A DNA stretch of 60,906 bases. Origin: Lachnoclostridium sp. GTDB taxonomy: Bacteria > Bacillota > Clostridia > Lachnospirales > Lachnospiraceae. The DNA is taken from positions 1-60,906 of the forward strand of contig JAMPEB010000019.1 in the NCBI GenBank assembly GCA_023665475.1, in the 5' to 3' direction. Below the pieces are notes generated by a model. The model did not search any database. It was not told the origin of the DNA and worked only from the letters and a program-made list of their open reading frames with translations. The position numbers and the translations under genes are program-made. The first letter of the stretch is position 1. Every line of letters starts with the position of its first letter. Shown here piece by piece: positions 1 through 8,536 of the stretch.

Positions 1-54
1 GCAATTTGCAGCAGATTTACAGTCTGTCCCCTTTGGCCACTCGGGAATCCACCC
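1..54 (-). tRNA. tRNA-Tyr (GTA), 5' part only, cut by window edge
   Basis: Read on the minus strand from position 54 the sequence starts GGGTGGATTCCCGAGTGGCC, which fits an acceptor stem, U8/U9 and a D-arm of the tRNA-Tyr type. It continues through AAAGGGG to the anticodon loop CTGTAAA with anticodon GTA. The TCTGC after the loop closes the anticodon stem, with one A-C mismatch at the stem base. The long variable arm begins before the window ends; the T-arm and 3' acceptor lie outside. The resemblance to bacterial tRNA-Tyr is strong, but cloverleaf completion cannot be checked here. Confidence 0.85.
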
Positions 55-85
55 AGATAAAGCGCATAAGCCTTAACAATATGGA

Positions 86-114
86 ATTGTAGCATATCTT
101 TTGAGAAATTGCAA
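86..114 (-). promoter_or_regulatory. promoter of tRNA-Tyr
   Basis: On the minus strand TTGCAA (109-114) and TACAAT (86-91) are separated by 17 bases, a good sigma-A pair. The -10 ends about 32 bases before the first tRNA base, which is a normal distance for a tRNA transcript. It lies in the gap between the glycosyltransferase stop and the tRNA. Confidence 0.7.
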
Positions 115-135
115 GCAAATTTTCACATATTCGGT

Positions 136-1998
136 TTATCGCAAAGCCGCAGACTTCTGCCTTACAAAATGGTACAAAACAAAGGGATATTTCGATATCT
201 GTTTTTCTCCGTATCCGTCAATGCCGAAACCTTCTTTACCCAACTCCGAAATTTCTTCTTCACTCAGGTAATCCGGTGTAAAATACCAAAAATCGTCTCC
301 CTCCGGGCTGTGATAATCACCGTTTACCACCTGTGCCTCCGGATAATAATAATGCAGAACCGTCCATCCGATATGAGTAATACCATTATTTACCAGCTCC
401 ACGCCTTTTCCTGCATCCCCTATCAGATTCAGGGTTTCTTCCGTCTTTGCTTTTTCGTCCCGCACCAAAGCGCTGTAAGATTTATAATCACTGATACCTG
501 TCACAAATAATAGCACCAGTGCCAGAAACAGCGCGGTCTTTCCTGCCGGAAGAAGCCAGCCAAGATGCCGCTTCTCACCGATTTCCTTTAATCTCTGCAG
601 CAGCCGGTATATGCCGACCGCCACAAGCAGGGCAGTGACAGCGCAAAGCGGGTAAAGATACCGCAGCGCCACAAGGGGCGTCATAAGAGCCGAAATTCCA
701 TAGGCAAACAAAAGAGTTCCCACAATGGTCAAAAGACCTGCCGCAAAAGCGTAGGTTTCATCCGACCATGCTTTCAGGGAAGGAGGAGTTATCTTCAGAA
801 TGCTCCGTTCTCCCTTCTTTTCCACAGAAAAAAACGAGGATTCCGACAAAAAGAGCGCCAACGCCACCAATGCCAAAAGGGGCAGAATCCATCTGCTCAT
901 GTTCTGTCCGCAGCCAATCATGCTCATGCTGTGACTCAGACTTTCCGGCTCCTCCATCCACCAATTCCCGCTGACAGACTTTGTCGCCCGAAAGAGCTGG
1001 CTAAGCCACGGCAGATACGCTCCTATAAATATCAATAAAGCCGCCGCGCCCTTTATCCAAATCTTTCCGCGGAATTTCACAAATGCCAGCACAAAGGTAA
1101 TAAACTGCAGAATACCCACCGCAACCAACGCATAATAATGGGAATATGCGGCAACCAGTGACCAAAGCACAATTCCTATCCAGGGGGCTGCCTTCTTTGG
1201 TTCATGCAGGATACGATACGCACAATAAAAGCTTCCGGCAACACCCAGAAATGCCAGCGCATACATGCGAATCTCCATGTTATATTCCAGACAGGGCGCC
1301 GCCATACCCGACAAAATCACAAACAATGCCGCCGGCATATTGCCAAAGCGCCTGCGGAAACATGTCACCGCCAGCAAAATACCCGCAACAAATGGTACAA
1401 AGGAAGCCAAATGATAAACCGTCCCGGCATATCCAAACAACTCCGCAAACAGCTTAAGCCACAGATAATATAAGGGCGGATGATTCTCCTCCAGAGTCAG
1501 CACTTGAAAAATGCCGGATATGTCATTGCGAATCAGATTTGCGGCATACGCCTCATCGCCCCACAACACATTATCGCACACCAGCAAAGCGTTTAAAACA
1601 ACCACAAAAGCGGCTAATAAAAACAGTCCTGCCGGAAACAAAAACTTTCTCACAAATTTTATGGGCTTCCATGCCGCCCACTGCTTCCCGTCCACGACCA
1701 ACACAATTTTCCGGGCGGTACAAAGCTTTTCCGCCACCGAAGTGACAACCGCCGCCACAAATACTACCAGCCCGTATTTCAGCACAAAAACCGGCGACTT
1801 ATCCATCTTTTCAAAAAATGAAGTGTTTTCATCGCATAAAAAAACCATCACCACGGAGGCCATCGCCGTGATAATTAAAGTATAAACCACATATCTTCCT
1901 ATCAGTTCCGCTTTGGAAGGTTTCCGGTCTTTATGATGCCTTTCCCAAATAAGAAGCGGTATCACAGGCATAAAAAGTCCAAATATGACTGCTTGCAT
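136..1998 (-). CDS. GT-C membrane glycosyltransferase, PMT/ArnT-like
   Basis: A 620-residue polytopic membrane protein of the GT-C type, which transfers sugars from polyprenyl-phosphate donors to acceptors outside the membrane. An N-terminal block of about four membrane segments (residues 1-140) precedes the catalytic start. There WGDEA (147-150) supplies the Asp-Glu of the first extracellular loop and NHPPLYYLW (172-180) follows, as in PMT_2/ArnT families. RMYAL and many further hydrophobic segments follow, then a soluble C-terminal tail with no clear match. The ATG has GAGG about 10 bases upstream. A palindromic leader (2017-2040) lies just upstream. Acceptor and donor are unknown; the fold is fairly sure. 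Confidence 0.8.
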   Translation of the reverse strand: MQAVIFGLFMPVIPLLIWERHHKDRKPSKAELIGRYVVYTLIITAMASVVMVFLCDENTSFFEKMDKSPVFVLKYGLVVFVAAVVTSVAEKLCTARKIVLVVDGKQWAAWKPIKFVRKFLFPAGLFLLAAFVVVLNALLVCDNVLWGDEAYAANLIRNDISGIFQVLTLEENHPPLYYLWLKLFAELFGYAGTVYHLASFVPFVAGILLAVTCFRRRFGNMPAALFVILSGMAAPCLEYNMEIRMYALAFLGVAGSFYCAYRILHEPKKAAPWIGIVLWSLVAAYSHYYALVAVGILQFITFVLAFVKFRGKIWIKGAAALLIFIGAYLPWLSQLFRATKSVSGNWWMEEPESLSHSMSMIGCGQNMSRWILPLLALVALALFLSESSFFSVEKKGERSILKITPPSLKAWSDETYAFAAGLLTIVGTLLFAYGISALMTPLVALRYLYPLCAVTALLVAVGIYRLLQRLKEIGEKRHLGWLLPAGKTALFLALVLLFVTGISDYKSYSALVRDEKAKTEETLNLIGDAGKGVELVNNGITHIGWTVLHYYYPEAQVVNGDYHSPEGDDFWYFTPDYLSEEEISELGKEGFGIDGYGEKQISKYPFVLYHFVRQKSAALR

Positions 1999-2016
1999 TC
2001 CTTGTCATCCTCATTT

Positions 2017-2040
2017 CTATACTCCCGCAGTATCGCAGGC
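2017..2040 (-). repeat. family-E start-proximal repeat, copy 1
   Basis: On the minus strand this reads GCCTGCGATACTGCGGGAGT followed by ATAG. It corresponds to the right half of the leaders at 18083-18166 and 59791-59838 (CCTGCGATA, TGCGGGGGTATAA). As there, it lies immediately upstream of a coding start. The left arm of the hairpin is degraded here. Confidence 0.6.
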
Positions 2041-2070
2041 ACCAACAATTAACGAATCTGTACCGATTCG

Positions 2071-2094
2071 GAAGAATCCGCTTGCGGATTCTTC
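2071..2094. repeat. perfect 11-bp stem hairpin between GH13 and GT-C genes
   Basis: GAAGAATCCGC, a two-base loop, then GCGGATTCTTC. It lies between the GH13 stop (2105) and the family-E leader. No T-run follows on the minus strand, so it does not look like a standard terminator. It may be an RNA processing site or part of the composite palindromic repeat. Confidence 0.6.
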
Positions 2095-2104
2095 TCGGAA
2101 TGAT

Positions 2105-4279
2105 TTAGATTTTCTTAGGTTGGGTACTTTCCAACCTTAGAAAATCTTCATTTCGTTCACACTTCTCCGGTTCTTTCTGCGCAAACTTTAAAATGGTAGC
2201 GGAAATTGCCGGCAGCTCTATACTGATCTTGCCCATTTTTATTTCATAACTCTCTCCCCAAAGGGCATAACCCTGCTCCGTTGTCTGCATCAGGGTGTTC
2301 ATAATACCCTGCTTGGGAATACCTACCTCCCACAGGGACAGCTCCTTTTTGACGGTATAGTTATTATTATTAATCAAAATCACGCAATACCCCTTTTTGT
2401 TAAAACGGGCATAGGAAAGGAAATTATAGTCGCCGTCGATATTTTTGATAGAACCTGTACGCAGCTCCGGATTTTCCCTACGGATGCGGATGATATCCTT
2501 ATGAAAGGCAATCAGTTTTTGGTCTTCGTTTCCCCAAGGATAAGTCCGTCTGCTGTCAGGGTCGGTAAATCCGCAGACCCCCGCCTCATCTCCATAATAG
2601 ATAGTAGGCGCGCCCACCCATGTCATCTGCATAACCACGGCTTCCCGGAACACGCCCTGATTAATGTCATAATTTGCGGCTTCCGCTCCCATGGTTCCGA
2701 TACGCCCCACTTTGTGGTTGGTTCTGGTCATAAAGCGGGAATGGTCATGATTGGACAATTCATTCATTGCCACCAGCCAACTGGGCATGGAAAAACTCGC
2801 ATTATGGTGCCGCATGGCGCCCCAGAAGCTCTCCGCATTCCCCAGCAGATCCTCTCTGAAGTCATCGCTGTGCTTCTCCATGCCGGTCAAAAACCAAGTC
2901 ACCGGCTCCATAAACGCATCATAGTTCATGACAGTGTCCCACTCGTTTCCCTGAAGCCAGTCACGGGTACTGCCGTAATGCTCCGCCAGAATAATAGCAT
3001 TGGGATTTGCCTCTTTTACCGCCTTGCGGAAATCCTGCCAGAAACGGTGGTTAAAATCCCTACTGTGACCCAGATCCGCCGCTACATCCAATCTCCAGCC
3101 ATCGGCGTTGTAGGGCGGAGACACCCATTTTTTGGCTATTCTTAACACATAGTCATACAGTTTCTTTGAGCTCTCATAATTTAATTTAGGCAAGGTGTCA
3201 TGTCCCCACCACCCGTCGTAAGCCGGATTGTAAGGCCATTTGTTCTCATCCCGGAAATCAAAATAGGAGCGGTAGGGACTGTCCTCGCTGACATAAGCTC
3301 CCTTTTCATAACCCTCCACATGTTCATAAATACATTCCCTGTCCATCCATTTGTTAAAGGAGCCGCAATGATTGAACACGCCGTCCAAAATCACACGCAT
3401 TCCTCTTCTATGGGCTTCTTCCACTACCTTGATAAACATGGCATTGCTGGCTTCCAGATTTGCCTTGTTGGCTACTCTGTTAATGTACCGGGAGGCAAAA
3501 CGGTTTTCCCTCTGTCCGTTTTCCAAAAGCGCCCCCTCATCCTCCACGATTTTCCCAAAATGCGGGTCTATATAATCATAATCCTGAATATCATATTTAT
3601 GGTTGGAAGGCGATACAAACAACGGATTGAAATAGATGACTTCCACGCCCAAATCCTGCAGATAATCCATCTTATCCAATACTCCCTGCAAATCGCCCCC
3701 GTAAAACTCCCTGACATCCATGGGTGCGGGATATCGGTTCCAATCCTCCACCTTGTGTACATAATCCCCGATATAGCAATACTCGTTGGTAAGCACATCA
3801 TTTGCAGGGTCCCCGTTACAGAAGCGGTCCGTGTAAATCTGGTACATTACCGCTCCTTTTGCCCAATCCGGAGTCTTAAAGCCGGGAAGTATCACAAAGT
3901 CATAGTATTCGTTTGCTTCCTGCACTAAACCGCGGACATCAAAAAAACCTTCTATTTTTCCGGTCTGAATCTCAAAGTGATAGGTAACCTTTTCATTATT
4001 CATCTGTAACTCAAAAGCATAGAAATCAAATTCACTGTCAGATTCCACCTTGGTCATCAGTTCCCTCTGTTTCTGATGTACCAAAAACACTCTATCCACA
4101 TTGTTCTTGGCGGTTCTAAAACGGATTGTGACCAAATCATAAGGAGACGGCTCCATAGGCGTCACATAATCTTCCGTGGTGTCTGTAAATAACGCCCTTC
4201 TGTTAAATACCGGCCGCATAGATGCAATGTATTGTTGCTGGGACTCAAGAATATGTGAGGGTTCAAAAAGCATTTTCAT
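2105..4279 (-). CDS. GH13 alpha-glucan hydrolase (cyclomaltodextrinase / neopullulanase-like)
   Basis: A 724-residue glycoside hydrolase that should cleave alpha-glucans or maltodextrins; no signal peptide is seen, so it is probably cytoplasmic. An N-terminal beta-rich domain (about 1-130) precedes the (beta/alpha)8 domain. The four GH13 motifs are visible: DGVFNH (299-304), GWRLDVA with nucleophile Asp398, ILAEHYG with acid/base Glu433, and NHD at 510-512 with the transition-state Asp. The extended N-terminus and motif set fit the cyclomaltodextrinase/neopullulanase group. The last residues (after EDFL) are encoded by a 16-bp-stem hairpin that recurs at 56.1 kb, so the C-terminus may be repeat-derived. 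A second ATG lies two codons downstream. Exact substrate is inferred only. Confidence 0.9.
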   Translation of the reverse strand: MKMLFEPSHILESQQQYIASMRPVFNRRALFTDTTEDYVTPMEPSPYDLVTIRFRTAKNNVDRVFLVHQKQRELMTKVESDSEFDFYAFELQMNNEKVTYHFEIQTGKIEGFFDVRGLVQEANEYYDFVILPGFKTPDWAKGAVMYQIYTDRFCNGDPANDVLTNEYCYIGDYVHKVEDWNRYPAPMDVREFYGGDLQGVLDKMDYLQDLGVEVIYFNPLFVSPSNHKYDIQDYDYIDPHFGKIVEDEGALLENGQRENRFASRYINRVANKANLEASNAMFIKVVEEAHRRGMRVILDGVFNHCGSFNKWMDRECIYEHVEGYEKGAYVSEDSPYRSYFDFRDENKWPYNPAYDGWWGHDTLPKLNYESSKKLYDYVLRIAKKWVSPPYNADGWRLDVAADLGHSRDFNHRFWQDFRKAVKEANPNAIILAEHYGSTRDWLQGNEWDTVMNYDAFMEPVTWFLTGMEKHSDDFREDLLGNAESFWGAMRHHNASFSMPSWLVAMNELSNHDHSRFMTRTNHKVGRIGTMGAEAANYDINQGVFREAVVMQMTWVGAPTIYYGDEAGVCGFTDPDSRRTYPWGNEDQKLIAFHKDIIRIRRENPELRTGSIKNIDGDYNFLSYARFNKKGYCVILINNNNYTVKKELSLWEVGIPKQGIMNTLMQTTEQGYALWGESYEIKMGKISIELPAISATILKFAQKEPEKCERNEDFLRLESTQPKKI
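2108..2146. repeat. family-B hairpin inside the GH13 3' end
   Basis: GATTTTCTTAGGTTGG, a 7-base loop, then CCAACCTTAGAAAATC: a 16-bp stem with one central mismatch. The inner arms GATTTTCTTAGGT and ACCTTAGAAAATC recur at 56122-56161. Here the hairpin encodes the last residues of the GH13 protein and ends one base before the stop codon. Confidence 0.75.
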
Positions 4280-4312
4280 CCTCCACCCTTTCTTATAAAT
4301 ATAATCCCTTTT

Positions 4313-4341
4313 ATTTTACCCAAATTTAACCAATTTCTCAA
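4313..4341 (-). promoter_or_regulatory. promoter of the GH13 gene
   Basis: Minus-strand TTGAGA (4336-4341), a 17-base spacer and TAAAAT (4313-4318), about 35 bases before the GH13 start. No CRE-like catabolite operator was recognised around it. Confidence 0.6.
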
Positions 4342-4383
4342 CACTTTCTACATAAAAAAATCATTTTCTCTGTTTTGAACAGT

Positions 4384-4414
4384 AAAAAGGACAACACTAA
4401 AGGTTGTCCTTTTT
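4384..4414. terminator. bidirectional intrinsic terminator after ftsH
   Basis: AAAAAGGACAAC, a 7-base loop, then GTTGTCCTTTTT: a perfect 12-bp stem with A-tract and T-tract. On the minus strand it lies about 160 bases after the ftsH stop and before the GH13 promoter, so it probably ends the tilS-hpt-ftsH transcript. The other bases of 4280-4575 hold the GH13 promoter and no credible gene. Confidence 0.8.
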
Positions 4415-4575
4415 AGAGAAGGTATTTCTTTACTTATGGGGTATAGCAAAAAACTATATAATGTATTGGGGGGTTACGCATATTATAATATCATACCATA
4501 TATTGATTGGCTATTCTCATTTTACACAAATATTACAATGCCAGCCGCCGTTTTTTGTACATATTTAACAGAACC

Positions 4576-6423
4576 TTATTGTAAAACACTCCCAAAGGAC
4601 AAGGAATCCGCAGGAACTTCCGGCACAAAAAGGGCTTCAAACTCTTCCCTTGTGATTTTTTCCTTTTTCAACAGAAGTTCGGCACATTTATGGAGCACTT
4701 CTTCATGCTGTTTAATGACTTCCTTTGCCTTTGCATAACAGTCGTCTATAATGGATTTCACTTCTTTGTCTATCTCGCCGGATGCCGCCTCACTATGCCC
4801 CTTGGCATGAGCCAGATCTCGACCGATAAATACTTCATCATCGTCATCATCATAACAGATAACGCCGATATTCTCACTCATTCCGTACCGGGTCACCATT
4901 CTGCGGGCTTCCTTTGTAGCCTTTTTGATATCGCTGGAAGCTCCGGTAGTAATATCATCAAAAATAATTTCCTCCGCGATTCTGCCTCCCAGAGATACCA
5001 TGATATCCTGAAGCATTCTGCCCTTTGTCAAAAACATTTCGTCTTTTTCGGGCAAGGGCATGGTATAACCCGCAGCGCCTATGCCGGTAGGCACAATGGA
5101 CACGGTATAGACCGGTCCCACATCCGGAAGCACATGAAAGAGAATGGCGTGACCGGCTTCATGGTATGCCGTAATCCGCTTTTCTTTGTCCGAGATAATG
5201 CGGCTCTTTTTCTCCGTACCCATTCCTACCTTGATAAACGCCTTACGGATATCTGTCTGAGCCACATATGGCTTTCCTTCTTTGGCGGCGTTAATGGCAG
5301 CCTCGTTCAACAGATTCTCCAAATCCGCTCCCGTAAAGCCTGCCGTGGTCTGAGCGATCTGTTTCAAATCCACATCCTCCGCCAAGGGCTTGTTTCTGGC
5401 ATATACCTTTAAGATATCTTCCCTGCCTGACACATCCGGGGTTCCCACCACTACTTTTCTGTCAAAACGACCGGGACGCATAATGGCAGGGTCCAGAATA
5501 TCCACTCTGTTGGTAGCCGCCAGCACAATGATTCCTTCATTCACTCCAAATCCGTCCATCTCCACCAAAAGCTGATTCAGAGTCTGTTCTCTCTCGTCAT
5601 GTCCGCCGCCCATACCGGTGCCGCGGCGTCTTGCAACCGCATCAATTTCATCAATAAACACAATACAGGGGGCATTCTTTTTGGCTTCCTCAAACAAATC
5701 TCTCACACGGGAAGCCCCCACGCCCACAAACATTTCCACAAAGTCAGAACCGGAAATGCTGAAAAACGGTACTCCCGCTTCTCCGGCTACAGCTTTTGCC
5801 AATAAAGTTTTGCCGGTGCCGGGCGGTCCCTCCATCAAAACGCCCTTGGGGATTCTGGCTCCCACTTTGGTATATTTTCCGGGGTCTTTCAGGAAATCCA
5901 CAATCTCCGCCAACTCTTCCTTTTCTTCCTTTAACCCTGCCACTTGTGCAAAGGTCACCTGTTTATCACCCAGCGTCATCTTTGCCCGGCTTCTTCCAAA
6001 GTTCATCATTCTGCCGCCTGCACCGGAATTCTGGGCATTTATCAGCATAAACAAAAAGATTCCTGCCCCTAATAAAATCAGCATGGGAAGCAGTGTATTA
6101 AGGAACCAGCTTTCCCGCTTGATATCTTCCACCATAGGGTCATAACCGTTTTCCCTGAGTAAAGTCTCTATTTGGGAAATATCCGTGGCGTAAAGCTTCT
6201 TCTCGCTGCCGTTTCTCAATACCACGGTCAGATATCCGGTTGGCGCTTCCCTGTTGGGCGTGATAAAAAGCTCTTCGATATTGTCCCTTTCCATGTCCGC
6301 CAGAAGTTCCGTCTGGGAATACTCCTCAACCTTGTTCTTTAACTGGGACAAACAGAATATCAACCCCAAAAGAAGCAGAATAAATAAAAAATATGAATTA
6401 TAATGCCTGCCGTTTTGTTTCAA
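4576..6423 (-). CDS. ftsH: ATP-dependent zinc metalloprotease FtsH
   Basis: Membrane-anchored AAA+ protease (615 aa, normal length) that degrades misfolded and regulatory membrane proteins. There are two membrane segments (about 11-27 and 108-128) flanking an extracytoplasmic domain. Walker A GPPGTGKT is at 199-206, Walker B IVFIDEID at 254-261, and the zinc site HEAGH at 421-425. The start codon is TTG, chosen because AGGAGG lies 7 bases upstream and no better ATG exists. It sits 11 bases downstream of hpt, in the tilS-hpt-ftsH order typical of Firmicutes. Identification is essentially certain. Confidence 0.97.
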   Translation of the reverse strand: MKQNGRHYNSYFLFILLLLGLIFCLSQLKNKVEEYSQTELLADMERDNIEELFITPNREAPTGYLTVVLRNGSEKKLYATDISQIETLLRENGYDPMVEDIKRESWFLNTLLPMLILLGAGIFLFMLINAQNSGAGGRMMNFGRSRAKMTLGDKQVTFAQVAGLKEEKEELAEIVDFLKDPGKYTKVGARIPKGVLMEGPPGTGKTLLAKAVAGEAGVPFFSISGSDFVEMFVGVGASRVRDLFEEAKKNAPCIVFIDEIDAVARRRGTGMGGGHDEREQTLNQLLVEMDGFGVNEGIIVLAATNRVDILDPAIMRPGRFDRKVVVGTPDVSGREDILKVYARNKPLAEDVDLKQIAQTTAGFTGADLENLLNEAAINAAKEGKPYVAQTDIRKAFIKVGMGTEKKSRIISDKEKRITAYHEAGHAILFHVLPDVGPVYTVSIVPTGIGAAGYTMPLPEKDEMFLTKGRMLQDIMVSLGGRIAEEIIFDDITTGASSDIKKATKEARRMVTRYGMSENIGVICYDDDDDEVFIGRDLAHAKGHSEAASGEIDKEVKSIIDDCYAKAKEVIKQHEEVLHKCAELLLKKEKITREEFEALFVPEVPADSLSFGSVLQ

Positions 6424-6434
6424 ACCCGAACCTC

Positions 6435-6959
6435 CTATTCAAACTCAACTACTCCGATATAGGGCAGATTGCGATATTTCTGGTCGTAATCAAGTCCATA
6501 TCCCACTACAAACTCATCCGGTATGTTAAACCCGGTATAATCAACCTTTACATCCACCACACGCCTCTCCGGCTTATCCAACAGGGTACACAGCCGCAAA
6601 GATGCGGGCTTTCTGTCGCTTAACATCTCCAGCAGATAACTCAGGGTCCTTCCGCTGTCCACAATATCCTCCACCACGATAACATCCTTATTCAGCAGCG
6701 GTTCATCCAAATCCTTCACAATCTTTACCACACCGCTGGACTTGGTATCCTGCCCATAGCTGGACACCGACATAAAATCCAGAGATACCGGCACCGTAAT
6801 CCGCTTTGCCAGCTCGCACAAAAAGAAGCTGCCCCCTTTTAACACACACACCAGATGCACCTGCTTTCCGGCATAATCCCTGCTAATCTGTTCTCCGATT
6901 TCCTGAATCCTCTTATCCACTTCGTCCTCTGTCAAAAGCGTCCTAATATGCTCCGCCAT
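6435..6959 (-). CDS. hpt: hypoxanthine phosphoribosyltransferase
   Basis: Purine salvage enzyme making IMP or GMP from hypoxanthine or guanine plus PRPP. The PRPP-binding loop [14 protein letters not shown] is present and the 174-residue length is normal. The frame is open further upstream, but I chose the ATG at 6959. It gives the usual MAEHI-type N-terminus and follows GAGAGGAAAG, the ribosome site at the edge of a palindromic repeat (6960-7000). An upstream start would translate part of that repeat (MRGGMRGK). The gene lies between tilS and ftsH. Confidence 0.95.
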   Translation of the reverse strand: MAEHIRTLLTEDEVDKRIQEIGEQISRDYAGKQVHLVCVLKGGSFFLCELAKRITVPVSLDFMSVSSYGQDTKSSGVVKIVKDLDEPLLNKDVIVVEDIVDSGRTLSYLLEMLSDRKPASLRLCTLLDKPERRVVDVKVDYTGFNIPDEFVVGYGLDYDQKYRNLPYIGVVEFE

Positions 6960-7000
6960 CTTTCCTCTCATTCCGCCGCGCAAGCGGCATTTTAATCAGT
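6960..7000 (-). repeat. family-A start-proximal hairpin repeat before hpt
   Basis: Minus strand: CACTGATTAAAATGCCGC, then TTGC, GCGGC and GGAATGAGAGGAAAG up to the hpt ATG. The stem GCCGC/GCGGC ends at the bases that continue into the Shine-Dalgarno region. Nearly the same sequence, including CACTGATTAAAATG upstream of the stem, occurs at 51768-51805 before an unrelated gene. Confidence 0.8.
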
Positions 7001-7017
7001 GTACATTTCCTCATCCG

Positions 7018-8478
7018 CTAGGTTTCTCTTATGATTTGTATCTGCAAAATATGTTTCGTATCTTTGCTTACTTTATAATATTCGCTGATACGGTACCCCA
7101 CCAGCCATATCACATGGGAATCTTCCGCCAGCAGGGGAATCTGTTCCCGCTCCTTTACCGGTATTTTCTTATTAATGAAAAAATCCTTCAAAGACTGATG
7201 AATCAGTTTACCCTCTTTATCTGCCAGAGTCAGATAATCTCCCGGTTTTCTGACTCTGATTTCCGGCGATTTTATTATTTTATCACAATCAAACCATTTC
7301 GTATACTCATTTCTGGGAAGTTCTTGATTTTTTTCGACAAAATTTTCCAAAATTTCATATTTGATACAAAATTTTCCCCAAAAAATATACTGCGCCTCTT
7401 CCTGACTAAGGCACAGACCCACCGCCTCCTCAACATCTGCCGCTTCCTCTTTCTCAAGTATCACCCTGTCATATTCCCTTCTGCCCACAATGCCAAAAGG
7501 CAGGCTGACCCTGTGATTCCCTTTGCCGGTAAAAAGTTTCAAAAGCTTCTCAATGTGCCCATAGGAAAGGTTTCCATAGGAAATATTTCCATGGGAGATA
7601 TCCTTTGCCTGTGAGCTCAAAGCCTTCACCAGATGAAACAGCACTCTTTTTTGCAAAGCGGGATGACAATGTAACAATCCGGCAACACTGACGGCATACC
7701 GCTGTCCGTCCCGCTTCGTCCCATCACAAATCACGCAGTCCCTCACCGCCTCCAGAGTCTGCTGCTGCAGATAGTCTTCCACCTCCAACAAAAGCTCCGC
7801 CGTCCGCGCCATATGGGACACACAGCCCGGTGCAATTTCCTCCTCCGCATAGGGCAGAATGTGATGCCTGATACGGTTGCGTGTATAATCATCTCCATTA
7901 TTTGTGGCGTCTATACAATACGATACGCCTTTGGCGTCCAAATATTCCTCTATCTCCTGCCGTTCCAGACACAGTATCGGGCGGATAATCCTATCCCGCA
8001 CCGGCGGAATACTGCCCAGCCCTTTTATTCCGGTTCCCCGAAACAAATGAAACAGCATGGTTTCGCTTCTGTCATTGCTATTATGGGCAACCGCTATCTT
8101 ATCGGCACGAAAGCTTTCCGCCGCCTGCCGGAATGCCTCATAGCGTATCCGTCTGCCGGCCTCCTCCTCGGAGCATTTCCAGACCTTTGCTTCCGCTCTT
8201 ACATCCTTTTTTGCCAAAAAAAATGCTACTCCCCATTTTTTGCACAGCTCTTCCACATACAGGGCGTCTTCTCCCGCTTCCGGACGGATACCATGATTGA
8301 CATGTACCACTCCGAAGGGTAGCTCCATTTTCTGCTGCAGCGCCAACAAAAGAAAGAACAGACAGACGGAATCTGCTCCTCCCGATATCCCCGCCACCAC
8401 TCTGTCGCCGGGGCAAAGCATATGGTGCTCCTCCATATAGGAAAACACTTTTTGTTCTGTCAGCTTATAATCTTTCAT
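7018..8478 (-). CDS. tilS: tRNA(Ile)-lysidine synthase TilS
   Basis: Converts C34 of the CAU-anticodon tRNA-Ile to lysidine so that it reads AUA. The N-terminal PP-loop ATPase motif SGGADS lies at residues 32-37, followed by the HVNHGIR and AHNSNDRSETML motifs of the family. The C-terminal domain (about 390-486) includes the RKPGDYL segment. At 486 aa it is at the long end of the family; a low-complexity insert near residue 295 is encoded by three 15-bp tandem repeats. It is followed by hpt and ftsH in the usual order. Confidence 0.95.
   Translation of the reverse strand: MKDYKLTEQKVFSYMEEHHMLCPGDRVVAGISGGADSVCLFFLLLALQQKMELPFGVVHVNHGIRPEAGEDALYVEELCKKWGVAFFLAKKDVRAEAKVWKCSEEEAGRRIRYEAFRQAAESFRADKIAVAHNSNDRSETMLFHLFRGTGIKGLGSIPPVRDRIIRPILCLERQEIEEYLDAKGVSYCIDATNNGDDYTRNRIRHHILPYAEEEIAPGCVSHMARTAELLLEVEDYLQQQTLEAVRDCVICDGTKRDGQRYAVSVAGLLHCHPALQKRVLFHLVKALSSQAKDISHGNISYGNLSYGHIEKLLKLFTGKGNHRVSLPFGIVGRREYDRVILEKEEAADVEEAVGLCLSQEEAQYIFWGKFCIKYEILENFVEKNQELPRNEYTKWFDCDKIIKSPEIRVRKPGDYLTLADKEGKLIHQSLKDFFINKKIPVKEREQIPLLAEDSHVIWLVGYRISEYYKVSKDTKHILQIQIIRET
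7559..7603 (-). repeat. three 15-bp tandem repeats within tilS
   Basis: On the plus strand three consecutive 15-base units start CCATAGGAAAGGTTT, CCATAGGAAATATTT and CCATGGGAGATATCC. They encode a threefold pentapeptide of the form (I/L)S(H/Y)G(N/H) in the linker before the C-terminal domain. Because the unit is a multiple of three, slippage would keep the frame. Confidence 0.8.
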
Positions 8479-8536
8479 CCTAAAGATAAATGTTATCTCA
8501 AAATAATAAAAAAGTCAACTTTTGCACCGTTGAAAA

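Noticed and set aside
3200..3928. 242-codon open frame antisense to the GH13 gene
   Set aside because: Shadow of a catalytic domain with all GH13 motifs in the other frame; no start signal.
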